Source: Termitomyces sp. T153
Taxonomy: Eukaryota; Basidiomycota; Agaricomycetes; Agaricales; Lyophyllaceae
Direction: 5' to 3'
NCBI GenBank assembly: GCA_018296165.2
Contig: JACKQL020000288.1
Location: 1 to 15,533, forward strand
Length of the DNA stretch: 15,533 nucleotides
Both the position numbers and the translations under genes were made by a program. Positions 1 to 9,269 of the stretch are shown here, piece after piece. Under the pieces are notes generated by a model, which saw nothing but the letters and a program-made list of their open reading frames with translations, made no database searches and had not been told where the DNA came from. Positions within the stretch are counted from its first letter, which is position 1. Each line of letters begins with the position of its first letter.

Positions 1-143
1 GACTACCTCTCTGCCCATCTCCAAGGAACTCTCTACGCCATTGCAGAGAAGGTGAGTCATACTTATAGTTTACGTTGATCTCAAGACTTGACCATTTTAT
101 ATCTCAGGCAGCGGACCTTATCAAAGAAGATGTTCAATGTTGA
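1..143 (+). CDS. GMC oxidoreductase, 3' end only (left copy)
   Basis: C-terminal tail of a glucose-methanol-choline (FAD) oxidoreductase entering from outside the window. Exon 1-51 reads in frame (DYLSAHLQGTLYAIAEK); intron 52-107 has GTGAGT donor and CTCAG acceptor; last exon 108-143 encodes AADLIKEDVQC and a TGA. The SAHLQ...YAIAEKAADLI stretch is the conserved end of the GMC C-terminal domain, and its His lies in the usual catalytic region (family knowledge). From base 5 on it is identical to the 3' end of the minus-strand GMC gene at the other end of the window. The first two codons differ (Asp-Tyr here, Ile-His there), so this is probably the end of a distinct paralogue. The rest of the gene is not visible. 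Confidence 0.8.
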
Positions 144-864
144 TGTTTACCGTTTTGTATTGGAAGATCTCCTCATCATCTGCCGAGGGTCCTCATGTGA
201 TTCTTGTATTCTGTTTGTACTGCTTGTCTTTCGCGCACTAGATTGACAATCGTTAGCTTGAAAATCCTTAGCTTGAAAATCGTTAGCTTGAAAATCGTTA
301 TATTGAAAATCGTTAGCTTGGAAATCGTTAGCTTGAAAATCGTTAGCTTGAAAATCGTTAGCTTGAAAATCGTCAGCTTGAAAATCGTTAGCTTGAAAAT
401 CGTTATATTGAAAATCGTTATATTGAAAATCGTTATATTGAAAATCGTTATATTGAAAATCGTTATATTGAAAATCGTTATGTTATTTGGCTCCTTTACA
501 TATGTTGTCCCACCCTACACGACCTGGCTTTACTACACGGAGCGATGACATTGTTGAAAGGACCTCTAGATAATGGGCCTAATCTTGTACCCATTTCATT
601 GCTGTGGTTCAAATTATACTTAACTGAAGTTCAGCAGTGGTGTTATTGTCGTGATACAGCGTGGGACAGTAGTGACGTCAATTGTGATCCAGCGTATGAA
701 AAATGAGTAAAATGCGATGCAAAAGCCTTTAAAGTGGTCAGGATAAGCAACCCGGTCAGTGGTCACGATGTACGTCCTTCTGAATCTTGATTTTCGAGTT
801 GGTTTAACCAAATTTGGAAGCGAAATGATAGCGCCATGGGAGGCCGTGCAGCCGCCACAGGACT
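5..864 (+). repeat. Left arm of 860-bp inverted repeat
   Basis: Base p in this arm pairs with base 15086-p in the right arm (14222-15081), with no net length difference over 860 bp. Read by eye, every base outside the minisatellite at 252-476 matches. Similarity stops abruptly at both ends: bases 1-4 all differ from their partners, and beyond 864 the sequences are unrelated. The arm contains the last GMC codons, one GMC intron and about 720 bp of 3' flank. I see no convincing gene in the flank; short open frames around 204-548 and 620-811 start at or run through repeats and look like chance. Confidence 0.95.
252..476 (+). repeat. 15-bp minisatellite, 15 units (left arm)
   Basis: Fifteen 15-bp units. 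Unit A is GTTAGCTTGAAAATC and unit B is GTTATATTGAAAATC. Three variants occur once each: L (starts CTT), E (TTGGAAATC) and C (starts GTCAGC). Order here: A L A B E A A A C A B B B B B. The unit length is a multiple of three, so an open frame runs through it; this is not evidence of a protein. It starts about 110 bp after the GMC stop codon, in the likely 3' UTR or terminator region. Confidence 0.95.
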
Positions 865-1658
865 CAATCTACAAACTTACCTTTGTCAACCTCAGGGGTT
901 GAATCACTAGGGCTGACCCCATGTATTGTAGCAGCTCTGTCACCTGCACTCATGCCAATGCAGCATGCATTGGCCTTGGTACCATTTTGGGCATGCATTC
1001 ACCATGATCCACAAACTTGCCTTTGTCAACGCTAGGGGGTTAATAAGTGGGTATGATACCACCAATTGTAGCAGATCTGTTGCCTGCACTCATGCCAACA
1101 CAGCAGGCATTGGGCTTGGTACCATTTTGGGCATGTCATCTGGCATCCCTTGCTCAGCCTGGGATCTGCTTACTTCACACACTCTCTATTGTCACACATT
1201 GGGTGATTCCAGGTGTCAACACCATTGGCATTGACTGGGCTTGTCCACCATCTTGGACAGCATGGCTGTCTTGGTCAAAGGGCATTGGTGCTGCCTCTGA
1301 TGCCATGGTCACATTGGCAATGCTGTCAGCTCAGTTAATGGTCAAGAGATGTTGATGTCAAAGCTCTTGATGGTTTTGCAAAGTTGGTTCAATGACATTG
1401 AGTGCCTAGCACAGTACCAATGCTGGGTTGTTCAATAAAGTGTAACAGAGTTATGGATTGCTGGTCTCTTAAGTCACACAAGACAGAAGTATACCAGTCA
1501 GCAGTATTCCTGTACATAGTGTTAACAAAATAAAGAGATGTGCTTATGTAATATTAATTATAAGAAATAGATATAATTATAATGTCCATGATAAAATCAA
1601 CCCAAGCTCATAGAACTCAGGGAAGTGGCATTACAAACATCCTCTGGGAGTGGAAGTG
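865..1658. other. CpG-poor repeat-like DNA left of the retrotransposon, no gene seen
   Basis: Apart from the 140-bp tandem duplication this stretch holds no recognisable gene. Open frames at 965-1234 and 1047-1355 overlap in different frames and lack known motifs. The base composition (one CpG noticed, abundant TG and CA) matches the retrotransposon and contrasts with the inverted-repeat arm. It is therefore probably an older, deaminated repeat into which the LTR element inserted (inference). Confidence 0.5.
868..1147. repeat. Imperfect tandem duplication, two copies of about 140 bp
   Basis: The segments 868-1007 and 1008-1147 align with a constant 140-bp offset (for example ACAAACTT at 871 and 1011, and ACCATTTTGGGCATG at 981 and 1121). 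They differ at many positions, so the duplication is old. The sequence is TG/CA-rich with almost no CpG. I recognise no protein in either strand. Confidence 0.8.
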
Positions 1659-1663
1659 GTGGG
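1659..1663. repeat. Target-site duplication GTGGG (left)
   Basis: The five bases GTGGG lie directly before the left LTR, and the same five follow the right LTR at 7719-7723. A 5-bp duplication is typical of Ty3-type integration and fixes the element borders. Confidence 0.85.
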
Positions 1664-2105
1664 TGTAAGGGCAACCTCTGGAGGCTGTGGCTCAATCACA
1701 CAGCTGGCAAAGGGAAATCCAAAGTCTATTCAGTACTGTACAGTGTCTACTGAGATAACTACTCACCTGGCAAAGGGAAATCCAAAGAGAACAAGTCTAG
1801 GGATTCCCTAGGCCAGGTGTGATGCTTCAGAGGCTTCAGAAGCATGAGAAACAACTGTACAGTATGACAGAGAAAAAAAGACAAAAGTGATGTGTCAGCA
1901 ATTAGTCAGCAGTTATATAAGCCAGTGGCAGTGTCAAAGGGGCCATGCTTGTCTTAATTATTGACAGAGAACTGGTGCAGCCTGAGGGCTGAAACTAGGA
2001 CCAATAGATAGGGAAAAGGAAGGAGAATAAAGGAAAACTATAGTAGGGGAAATCTGACAAGAACTGGAGAAGGAGAAGGGGAAACAAGTGGGATGTCCCC
2101 TGACA
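1664..2105 (-). repeat. 3' LTR of the retrotransposon
   Basis: 442 bp, matching the other LTR at about 96% by hand alignment, mostly transitions. On the coding strand it starts TGTCAGGGG (TGTTAGGGG in the other LTR) and ends CCCTTACA, giving the usual TG...CA termini. It contains the same 11-base self-primer sequence at 1788-1798. Confidence 0.92.
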
Positions 2106-2118
2106 TCACCCCCCCTCT
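2106..2118 (-). other. Polypurine tract
   Basis: On the minus strand the bases just before the 3' LTR read AGAGGGGGGGTGA. A purine run abutting the 3' LTR is the normal primer for plus-strand DNA synthesis in LTR elements. Confidence 0.75.
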
Positions 2119-2239
2119 AGGATGCAGTGCCTCAATGCACTGGGTAGAAGAAGTCACAAATTGCCTGGTCAGCTGGTGAAATAGGGTAAATGCTTTGAAT
2201 AGCTTTTGGGGCATTGGGATGCCTACAGTAAAAGTCCTA

Positions 2240-2392
2240 GACCAAGCCTGATGCATGAACATTAGCCTGTGGTTCCCAAGAGATGTCCTTGATGCCATAT
2301 CCCTTACATTTCACCTTGAACTGCAACTTCCCTCAGAATACCCTGCTGTCCAAGATTTCCTCCACCTCATACTCCTCCTCATCATTGACCAG
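2240..2392 (-). pseudogene. Chromodomain at the C-terminus of pol
   Basis: The minus strand reads VNDEEEYEVEEILDSR, a stop (TGA), then GKLQFKVKCKGYGIKDISWEP. The spacing of the acidic/aromatic start, the KVKCKGY strand and the final W-E-P is that of a chromodomain. In chromoviruses this module steers integration to marked chromatin. The stop inside the domain and a TAG at 2237-2239 show decay. Confidence 0.8.
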
Positions 2393-4516
2393 GACTGGTG
2401 GTGGGGGTGACTTAGGGCAATGGCCTGGGATTGGATCCTCTGGAGTTGAAAATAACTTGACCACATTGAAGACTGGGTGCAGTTGGTGGAGGCCTGCTGG
2501 GAGTTTCAGTCAGTATGCCAAAGGCCCTACCTTCTTCTCCACTGTGAAGGGGCCAAGATGACAATGTGACAGCTTCTGGGATGGCCTTGTTGTCTTAATG
2601 TCTGAGCTATCCAAGTACACACAGTCCTCAGGCTTGTAAACTGGGGCAGGTGTCCATCTGCAATCATAGTACCATGCCATATCTTTCTTGGCCTTCACCA
2701 AGGCAGCTTTTGCCTCCTCCTGTGCCCTCCTCATCTGATCCACAAACTTGTTGACAGAGTCATTCTCTGAGGGGTGTGCCCAAGGTTCAAATCCCATGCA
2801 AGGGTGCCTACCAGTGTCCAGGAAGAATGGAGTCATCTGTGTGAAAGAGTGAACATGGTTGTTGTATTGGAATTCTGCATCTGGCAGCAGCTCATTCCAG
2901 TCATCCTGCCTCTCATTACAAAACAGGAAGAGATACTGTTCCAGTTCCTGGTTAACATGTTCTGTCTGCCCATTGGACTGAGGGTGATAGGCTGTGGTGG
3001 TATGGAGCTTCATGCCTAGCAGGTGATACAGTTCTCAAGTGAATTCTGCCACAAACTGGGGGCTCTGAGACATACCCATCTGACAGACCATGGAGTTTCC
3101 AGACATTCTTCCAATACAGGCTGGCCACTCCCAAGGCAGAGCATGTGGTGTGGGTAGGTATGAAGTGAGCCCATTTGCCATAGAGGTCCACCACTACCAT
3201 CACAGCATTGTACCCATGAGCATCTGGGAGTTCCACAATGAAATCCACTGATGCAACACTTCAGCAAGCAGCTGGAATAGGGAGTGGGTGGAGCTGGCCC
3301 ATGGGTGCTTGGCAGCAAGGCTTGGTGTGGAGACAGAGGTCACAGGTGCTAGTGTAGGTGCCTACATATCAGGAGATCTGTGGCCACCAATAGTTCTGGG
3401 ATACTGCCTCCAGCATCTTCCACCTTCCAGGATGTTCAGCCACCTGAGAGTCATGATGTTGTTTTACAATGTGCCAGCAAAGTTCTGGAATGTTAGGCAC
3501 ATAAATGTGTCCTCTGAAGGTCAAAAGCCCATCCTGAAGACCCCACTCATCTGCATGCACTGACTTGACTCCACTTGCCCATTGAGCTTGTAGGGCCTGT
3601 GCAGCCTGGGCAACTGCATCCTTCTGTGCACACTCCTGGTTCCCTCTTTGGATGTCTCTAAGGATGTTTGCCTCATTCCCTTGGACCACAATCCCTTCTA
3701 GCACACAGATGGCAAAGAGCTCTGGCTTGAGGAGGACAATGTTGTCATTATCTCCTGCTCCTGTGCCATGGTCAGCCCACCTGGACAGTGTGTCTGGTTT
3801 GCCCATGCTCCATCCTGGTTTGTAGTGCAATGAGAAGTCAAAGTTGGCCAGATACAGAGACCACCAAGCTTGACATTGATTGAGTTTCTTAGCAGAACAA
3901 AAGTACTCCAGGTTCTTGTGGTCTGTCCAGACTTCAAACTTATGCCATGCACCCTTGAGGAAATGTTGCCATTCTTCAAAGGACCAAATAATTGCCAGCA
4001 TCTCCTTGTCATGGATCTCATAGTTCCATTCCACCACATTAAGGCTTTTGGAGTAGAAAGCTACTGGATGCCATTTTCCATCCTCTTTTGACTGCTGGGA
4101 GAGGACTGCCCCTGTAGCAAAGTCTGAGCTATCTGCTTCTACACAGAATGGAGAGTCATCATTGGGAAACAGGAGGACTTGCTTTGAGGTCACAGCTTGC
4201 TTGAGGGTGTCAAAGGCAGCTTGCTGTGGGGGCTCCCACCACCATGGAGTATCCTTAACTGTAAGGTTGAAGAGGGGACATGCATGGTGGGAGAAATCCT
4301 GTATGAACCTCCAATGGAAATTGACAAACCCAAGAAAGGCCTGAACTTCCTTCTTGTTCCTTGGCTCAGGCCACTCTGCTACACCTGCCACTTTAATGGG
4401 GCCCATCTTGGCCATTCCATGCAAAATGATCAAACCCAGGTACTCCACTTTAGTCTGTTCAAATTCACACTTCTCAGGCTTTAAATAGAGCTGGTGTTGG
4501 TGGAGGCATTCCAACA

Positions 4517-4533
4517 CAATGCACGTGACCCCA
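4517..4533 (-). other. Deletion junction in reverse transcriptase
   Basis: Upstream of the junction the frame reads through WKAAFQTN...LFEP, which normally precedes the MFFGL and YxDD blocks of Ty3 RT. About 15 bases later, in another frame, it resumes with [19 protein letters not shown], which normally follows YxDD by roughly 25 residues. The segment with the two catalytic aspartates, an estimated 45-50 residues, is absent. Confidence 0.8.
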
Positions 4534-6023
4534 GAGGTTCAAAGAGTACACAATTAGTTTGGAATGCTGCCTTCCATTCATCCCCTTCTTCAATGCATAT
4601 ATTGTTGTAGCCCCAGCAGACATCCAACTTCATGAAGTAGTGTGCACCTCAAAGGTTGTTGACAAGTTCTGAGATGAGTGGCAAAGGATAGCAGTTCTTC
4701 ACTGTTATCACATTCAGGGCACAATAATCCTGAACCAGACAAAGAGACCTGTCCTTCTTCTTAATAAAGAAAACTGGGGAGGCCATTTGAGACTTGGAGA
4801 GTTGTATTCATCCTGAGCTAAGATTCTCTTGCAGGAAAGCATCCAGCTCATCCTGCTCATGGGGCATGAGTGGATAGATCTTGCAGCTGGAGGGCTCTGC
4901 ATCTGGTATCAGCTCAATTGCATGATCCCACTGCTTGTGCTCTGGAAGTGAATCAAAGGAGGCCTTGAGAAATACATCCTCAAAGTCATGGAGGTGATTG
5001 GAAACAGTGCTACAGAAAGGCTTGGGCTGTGAGTTTGCTGCAAATGCCTCAGCCAGACACTGAGAAGTAGTCTGACTGGCTCAAATCTCTGCCACTGTAG
5101 GAGGGTGGCAGAGGGTTGTAGCATAGATCTGATCACTCACCTCTATGGTCTCATCTGGGGACTCTGCATCTGGAGTATGGGTCCATTCTCCTTCACCTTC
5201 TTCTTCCTCTGGAGATTCACACCCAACACCCTGGACATCTTTGTAGAGGGCCTCTCTATGAGGGAATGCCAGAGGGGGGGGACTCAGGAGGTCAAGATCA
5301 GCATAAGGGAGATGCCCAGCACAACAGGCATGCACAGCAGCACACTCACAAACCTTAGCTCTCTGCCCCTTATGGGCTTCTTCTGCACAAGTAATGCAGT
5401 GACGTGGACAATGACTCATCTTCACCTCACCCTTAGTCCAGTCAATCTCTGGGTTGTGTTCACATAGCCAGGTGAACCCCAAGATCATGTCTTGCTTTCC
5501 TAAACTAGTGATGGCAAAAGCAGCTTGCTCTGAGTGGTCTTGGTAGTGGAGGACCAGGTCCACCATGGAGGGAATAGAGCCAGCTTCATTGAGCATGCCA
5601 TCAACATTATATACAGGGATAGGATGGGAAAGGGAGCGAGTGGTCAGGTGGTGTTGTTGCACATAGTCAGTGTCAAGGAAGAGGCCTGTTGCACCACTGT
5701 CAAGGAGGGAAACCACACTTCAGATCTGCTGGGTGTCTGTTGCCTCAATTTCCACCTGTAGCCTCAGGGAGTTGGTAGAAGGGGTGGAAGCAATTACATA
5801 ATGATGGGGGAGGTGGTGTTCCCATGCAGGGATCCAAAGGCATGGCTAGGGGGTGTGTTTCCAGCTGAGATTTTAGCTGGAGAGGTAGTTTGTATGTCTG
5901 AGGAGGGGCTTATCATTTCAGGCATAGTATCAACAATGGCAACAGATATATTTGATTCTATGGACAGGGGGGTGAACCAATTGGTATTGGGCAATGGGGG
6001 CATACTGGTCATCCATTGCCCTT

Positions 6024-7160
6024 TCAAAAATCCTCAGACTCTGTAGGAACCTCCTTCAATATGTTGGCCACTTCATCAGAATGGACAGCTATAGGTGCAT
6101 CCAGAGAGGGGGCTCCTGTGGCATCCCAGGCTGCAAGGAGTTGGATGAGCAGCTCTTTTTGCTCCAACATTGACAAGTAGTGGACTTCTAGCTCTTGAGG
6201 ACAGTAGCAGGCAAAATGACCTGCCTTCCTATAGCATCAACACAGCAAAGGAGTAGAGGACTGCTGTCAGGAAGCATCAACATCCATTGGGACTCCTTGG
6301 GATAGGGAGCGCAGGGGAGCAGCATGAGGCATGAAGGGAGGAGCTGCACCTGCTTGTGGGGATGCTAATGCAGGTGTGGAAGAGGGAGCTTGGGAGGTGA
6401 AACCTCCACAAGAGAAAGGGAAGGTTGAGAGTTGCATCCACTGCAACTCATGTTGCAGTTCCATGAGCTGCCACTGCTCACATGCCACTTTGTACCAGGT
6501 ATTGACATGCTGATCATCTGGGTGCCCCTCTGCCATGCTGTCAACATGATCCCTGAGAGAGGGGTGGAGTCCATCACAGAAGGTTAGGCAGAGTTGTAGA
6601 CTGTCCAGATATCCAGCCTGTTCAACTAAGGCACAAAAAGAGTCAATGTACTCATCAAGTGACCACTTTCCTTGACCATACTGAGTTTGGTCTCAAAGGG
6701 AAAGAGCTGCAGTTTTGGTGGGGTCAAGGGGGAAGAACGCTGCTTGGAACTCGGTCTCAAACTCCTCTCCAGCCTTATGATCTCCATCATATACATCAGG
6801 GAGTGCAGGACAAGGGAGTTTGGAATGAGGAGCTGGAAGGCCTAAGCCTGATGCAGACACAAACTGTTCTGCAGCAGCTGGAGCCAAAAAGCCTGAGCTA
6901 GGTGCAGACACAAACTGTTCTGCACCTGCTGGGGGTGTTGTAGGTGTGGTAGGAGCAAGGGGGAGACATTCTAGAAGGGCTTGGAGAGAAAGTGACACTG
7001 CTTCAGTAGTTTGACGGAGTCCAGTGAGTTCAGCCATGTGGGAAGTAAGGGAGGCTTGGGTAAGTTGAACCTGTGTCTCCAGGGACAGCAAATGACTCCA
7101 GGCATTATCCTGGGGGCTTGAAGCATCAGGGGGAGGTGCTAGAGGGGTTGGCTGGGTCAT
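6024..7160 (-). pseudogene. gag: gag pseudogene with CCHC zinc knuckle
   Basis: One frame can be followed from ATG at 7160 to a TGA at about 6024, interrupted by TGA at 6693-6695, at 6267-6269 and inside the zinc knuckle. The N-terminal part is Pro/Ala-rich with a helical stretch (SLETQVQLTQASLTSHMAEL). The middle has features of retrotransposon Gag such as the DEYIDSFCALVEQAGY block. The knuckle lies at 6201-6242 with spacing C-X2-C-X4-H-X4-C, but the second Cys is Tyr and one residue is a stop. An open stretch at 5794-6027 in a shifted frame may be the Gag-protease linker. Confidence 0.8.
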
Positions 7161-7264
7161 AGGAGGAGCACAGGGGGCAACAAGACACTGGTGGAGGAGA
7201 GACTTATTGAGGAACCAAGTAGAAGCTCAGGTAATCAAAAAGGGGGCTCCCAGACTGAATCTAG

Positions 7265-7275
7265 AGACTTGTTCT
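7265..7275 (-). other. Self-primer binding site (Tf1-like)
   Basis: Two bases inside the 5' LTR the minus strand reads AGAACAAGTCT. This is the exact complement of AGACTTGTTCT inside the LTR (minus strand, 7412 to 7402). No tRNA-type TGG start is present. In Tf1/sushi elements the first 11 nt of the mRNA pair with such a site and prime reverse transcription (established for Tf1). The match here is 11 of 11. Confidence 0.75.
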
Positions 7276-7277
7276 GC

Positions 7278-7718
7278 TGTAAGGGCAACCTCTAGAGGCT
7301 GTGGCTCAATCACACAGCTGGCAAAGGGAAATCCAAAGTCTATTCAGTACTGTACAGTGTCTACTGAGATAACTACTCACCTGGCAAAGGGAAATCCAAA
7401 GAGAACAAGTCTGGGGATTCCCTAGGCCAGGTGTGATGCTTCAGAGGCTTCAGAAGCATGAGAAACAACTGTACAGTATGATAGAGAAAAAAGACACAAG
7501 TGATGTGTCAGCAATTGGTCAGCAGTTACATAAGCCAATGGCAGTGTCAAAGGGGCCACACTTATCTGAATTATTGACAGAGAAGTGGTGCAGCCTGAGG
7601 GCTGAAACTAAGACCAATAGATAGGGAAAAGGAAGGAGAATAAAGGAAAACTATAGTGGGGGAAATCTGACAAGAACTGGAGAAGGAGAAGGGGAAACAA
7701 GTGGGATGTCCCCTAACA
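7278..7718 (-). repeat. 5' LTR of the retrotransposon
   Basis: 441 bp, coding-strand ends TGTTAGGGG and CCCTTACA. The self-primer sequence at 7402-7412 would mark the transcript start, giving an R-U5 part of about 135 nt and U3 of about 306 nt (inference from the Tf1 model). I see no clear TATA box upstream of that point. A small imperfect hairpin sequence (ATGCTTC...GAAGCAT) lies just upstream. Confidence 0.9.
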
Positions 7719-7723
7719 GTGGG
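7719..7723. repeat. Target-site duplication GTGGG (right)
   Basis: Identical to 1659-1663 on the other side of the element. Confidence 0.85.
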
Positions 7724-8840
7724 CGCTTACCATCCAATTCCTCTTGGCAACCTGCCTGTAATACTGTTCCCTGTATACCATTTCTTCTGCTAGACACAAC
7801 AAGGGTTTGCTCACAATTCCTATATTCCATGCCCCTGCCCCTGCTTCAATTTCAATTACCATATATCTGCCCTGAGAGGTATTGCAACAGCATGGTTCAG
7901 TCCAATGGATCCCTGCTCAAACAATAATGATGGAATTTCAGGCTGATGAACAGGCCAGTCATCATTCTCTGGCACTCTTCAGCCCACCCCATGGCATGTA
8001 TTGCATTGAAGAACCTTGGGATCACCACCAATAGCTGCTCCTAAGACAGATCCCTGTTGTCCAGTGCCAACTTGGATCCTTTGGACTGTTCAAATTGTGC
8101 TACCCTCCTTTTCAATGGACTGGACCAGCATGGTTCTCATCAACCATGGATGATGTGCTCAGGGCATGGTCTAGGCCTTCATCAGTGAAGTACCACATTT
8201 TCATGTACATACCCTTCTGCAGTTGCATCACCACATATGCCAGTGAAGCCTCTGATGGCAAGACAGCCTCTTCCTCAAGTGCTCTTTCCATGACCCTCCC
8301 CTTCTCTCTCCTCATGTTCTCCCCCTCTTTCAGCCTCCCTCTGCACTAAGAGCACAATTTCTACAGCTTCATCCACATCAGGCATGGTAACTTAATTTAT
8401 TCACTACATAGCAAATATTCTTGACCTTGCACAAGCTGATTTTCTGTGTTACAGTGCTCCTGCAGTGGTGTCAAGGGGCAGGACAGAGAAAAGATTGCAT
8501 CTGCTCCTGATGCTTATCTCAACACATAGACTTTCTTTTCGATCACCCTCATTCTTCAGGGGATCCAAAACTGGTAGCTACAAAGAGGGCCTGAAACTGA
8601 TTCAGATGCTATAACTGACATTATCCCATTGGAAGTACATCTTACAGAATGCATGATTTACACATACAGGGTGAAACATCCTCAAAAAGTATAGAATGCC
8701 CTTTGTCCATACACAAAATTCTGTGGGATGTTATGAACAATATTTGCTATACAAACCATGGAAGAAAATTTTCCTTCAGGATGGGTCTTATTTTATCTCA
8801 GATCATCTCACTTCATGGATGAAAAATTCATCCAATATAT
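7724..8840. other. CpG-poor repeat-like remnant right of the retrotransposon
   Basis: Same TG/CA-rich, CpG-poor character as the element, although it lies outside the LTR borders. The minus strand at 8112-8315 reads through ASLAYVVMQLQKGMYMKMWYF, followed by TDEGLDHALS. This faintly recalls uncharacterised proteins in agaric repeats with a 'W-Y-F-T' motif, but I am not certain. No complete gene is visible. CpG frequency rises sharply at about 8846. Confidence 0.45.
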
Positions 8841-8845
8841 GCCAT

Positions 8846-9269
8846 GCGCAGCGCTGGTTCCCCAAGTCAGAAACGACATCTGGGGTATGCCACAATGCAG
8901 CCTTGGCCAGTTCCCCAAGTGCTTGCTATAGCCGCCAACTTTTCTCACCCAAATAATTCGGTGTTTATCCGTCCGGGGATTGTCGGTAGATCCAAACGTA
9001 CTTTTCCAGTGTCTCATCTATAATTCTCCATATTTTACTGGCCAAATGATCCATGTCCATTTTTCATATCATTTGAATATGAAGTTCTCAAGCTTCTGAT
9101 TGTAACCAAAGCAGGGCTGTGGTGCTCCATCGTCTTGATCGCCAATCTCTGTGAACGTCCACGCTTATTTGTCCATTTCGAATCAGATATCGATCCGCTA
9201 TAATACTGCTTCCGAAAATATGATTAACGGCTGGAGATTGATCTTATATCATAAATTTATTATACATCA
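8846..9269 (+). promoter_or_regulatory. Upstream region of the terpene synthase
   Basis: Normal CpG content returns here. AT-rich patches around 9197 (TATAATAC) and 9243 (TTATATCATAAATTT) could serve as core promoter elements. GTTCCCCAAGT, or all but its first base, occurs at 8857 and about 8910. No gene is recognised; an open frame at 8696-8956 straddles the composition boundary and has no known motif. Confidence 0.35.

Larger units (their letters stand above)
2237..5820 (-). pseudogene. pol: pol pseudogene: protease, RT, RNase H, integrase, chromodomain
   Basis: Read 5' to 3' on the minus strand. The protease has the active-site LLDSGATG at about 5700 and MILGFTWL at about 5488. RT opens with a [16 protein letters not shown] block and runs to FEP at about 4535, then breaks. 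RNase H has VEADSSDFATGAVL near 4139, then WTDHKNLEYF and a PDTLSRW block. Integrase has a zinc-binding region (HH, then CDLC) at about 3480-3320, a core with SVDFIVELPD near 3250, and YHPQSNGQTEHVNQE near 2970. The element ends in a chromodomain. In-frame stops (mostly TGA), a deletion in RT and a frameshift in integrase make it non-functional. In many places a conserved Arg codon is Cys, His, Gln or TGA. No catalytic activity is expected. Confidence 0.9.
1664..7718 (-). mobile_element. Ty3/Gypsy chromovirus-type LTR retrotransposon, inactive
   Basis: A full-length element of 6055 bp on the minus strand. It has two LTRs (TGTTAG/TGTCAG ... CTTACA), GTGGG target duplications, a self-complementary primer site next to the 5' LTR and a polypurine tract next to the 3' LTR. 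Domain order along the coding strand is Gag with zinc knuckle, protease, reverse transcriptase, RNase H, integrase and chromodomain. That order plus the chromodomain places it among fungal chromoviruses, and the primer arrangement suggests the Tf1/sushi group. All coding parts carry stops, frameshifts or deletions. The LTRs differ at about 15 substitutions and one single-base indel over about 442 bp (my hand count), so the insertion is not recent. Confidence 0.93.

Noticed and set aside
204..548. Open frame with repeated SLKIV/ILKIV units, also at 14538-14882 on the other strand
   Set aside because: It is the 15-bp minisatellite read in one frame. A unit length divisible by three keeps it open, and flanking codons show no family or start signal.
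620..811. Open frame of 63 codons present identically in both inverted-repeat arms
   Set aside because: Identity follows from arm identity, the start would be TTG, and no motif is seen.
5..864. Inverted repeats as the termini of one large DNA transposon
   Set aside because: The arms contain host GMC gene ends, the interior shows no transposase, and I could not define a target duplication. Segmental duplication or gene conversion fits better.
2038..2298. Minus-strand open frame ending in a PRGGVMSGD-like tail
   Set aside because: It is a shifted frame over the end of the retrotransposon and part of its 3' LTR, not a separate gene.
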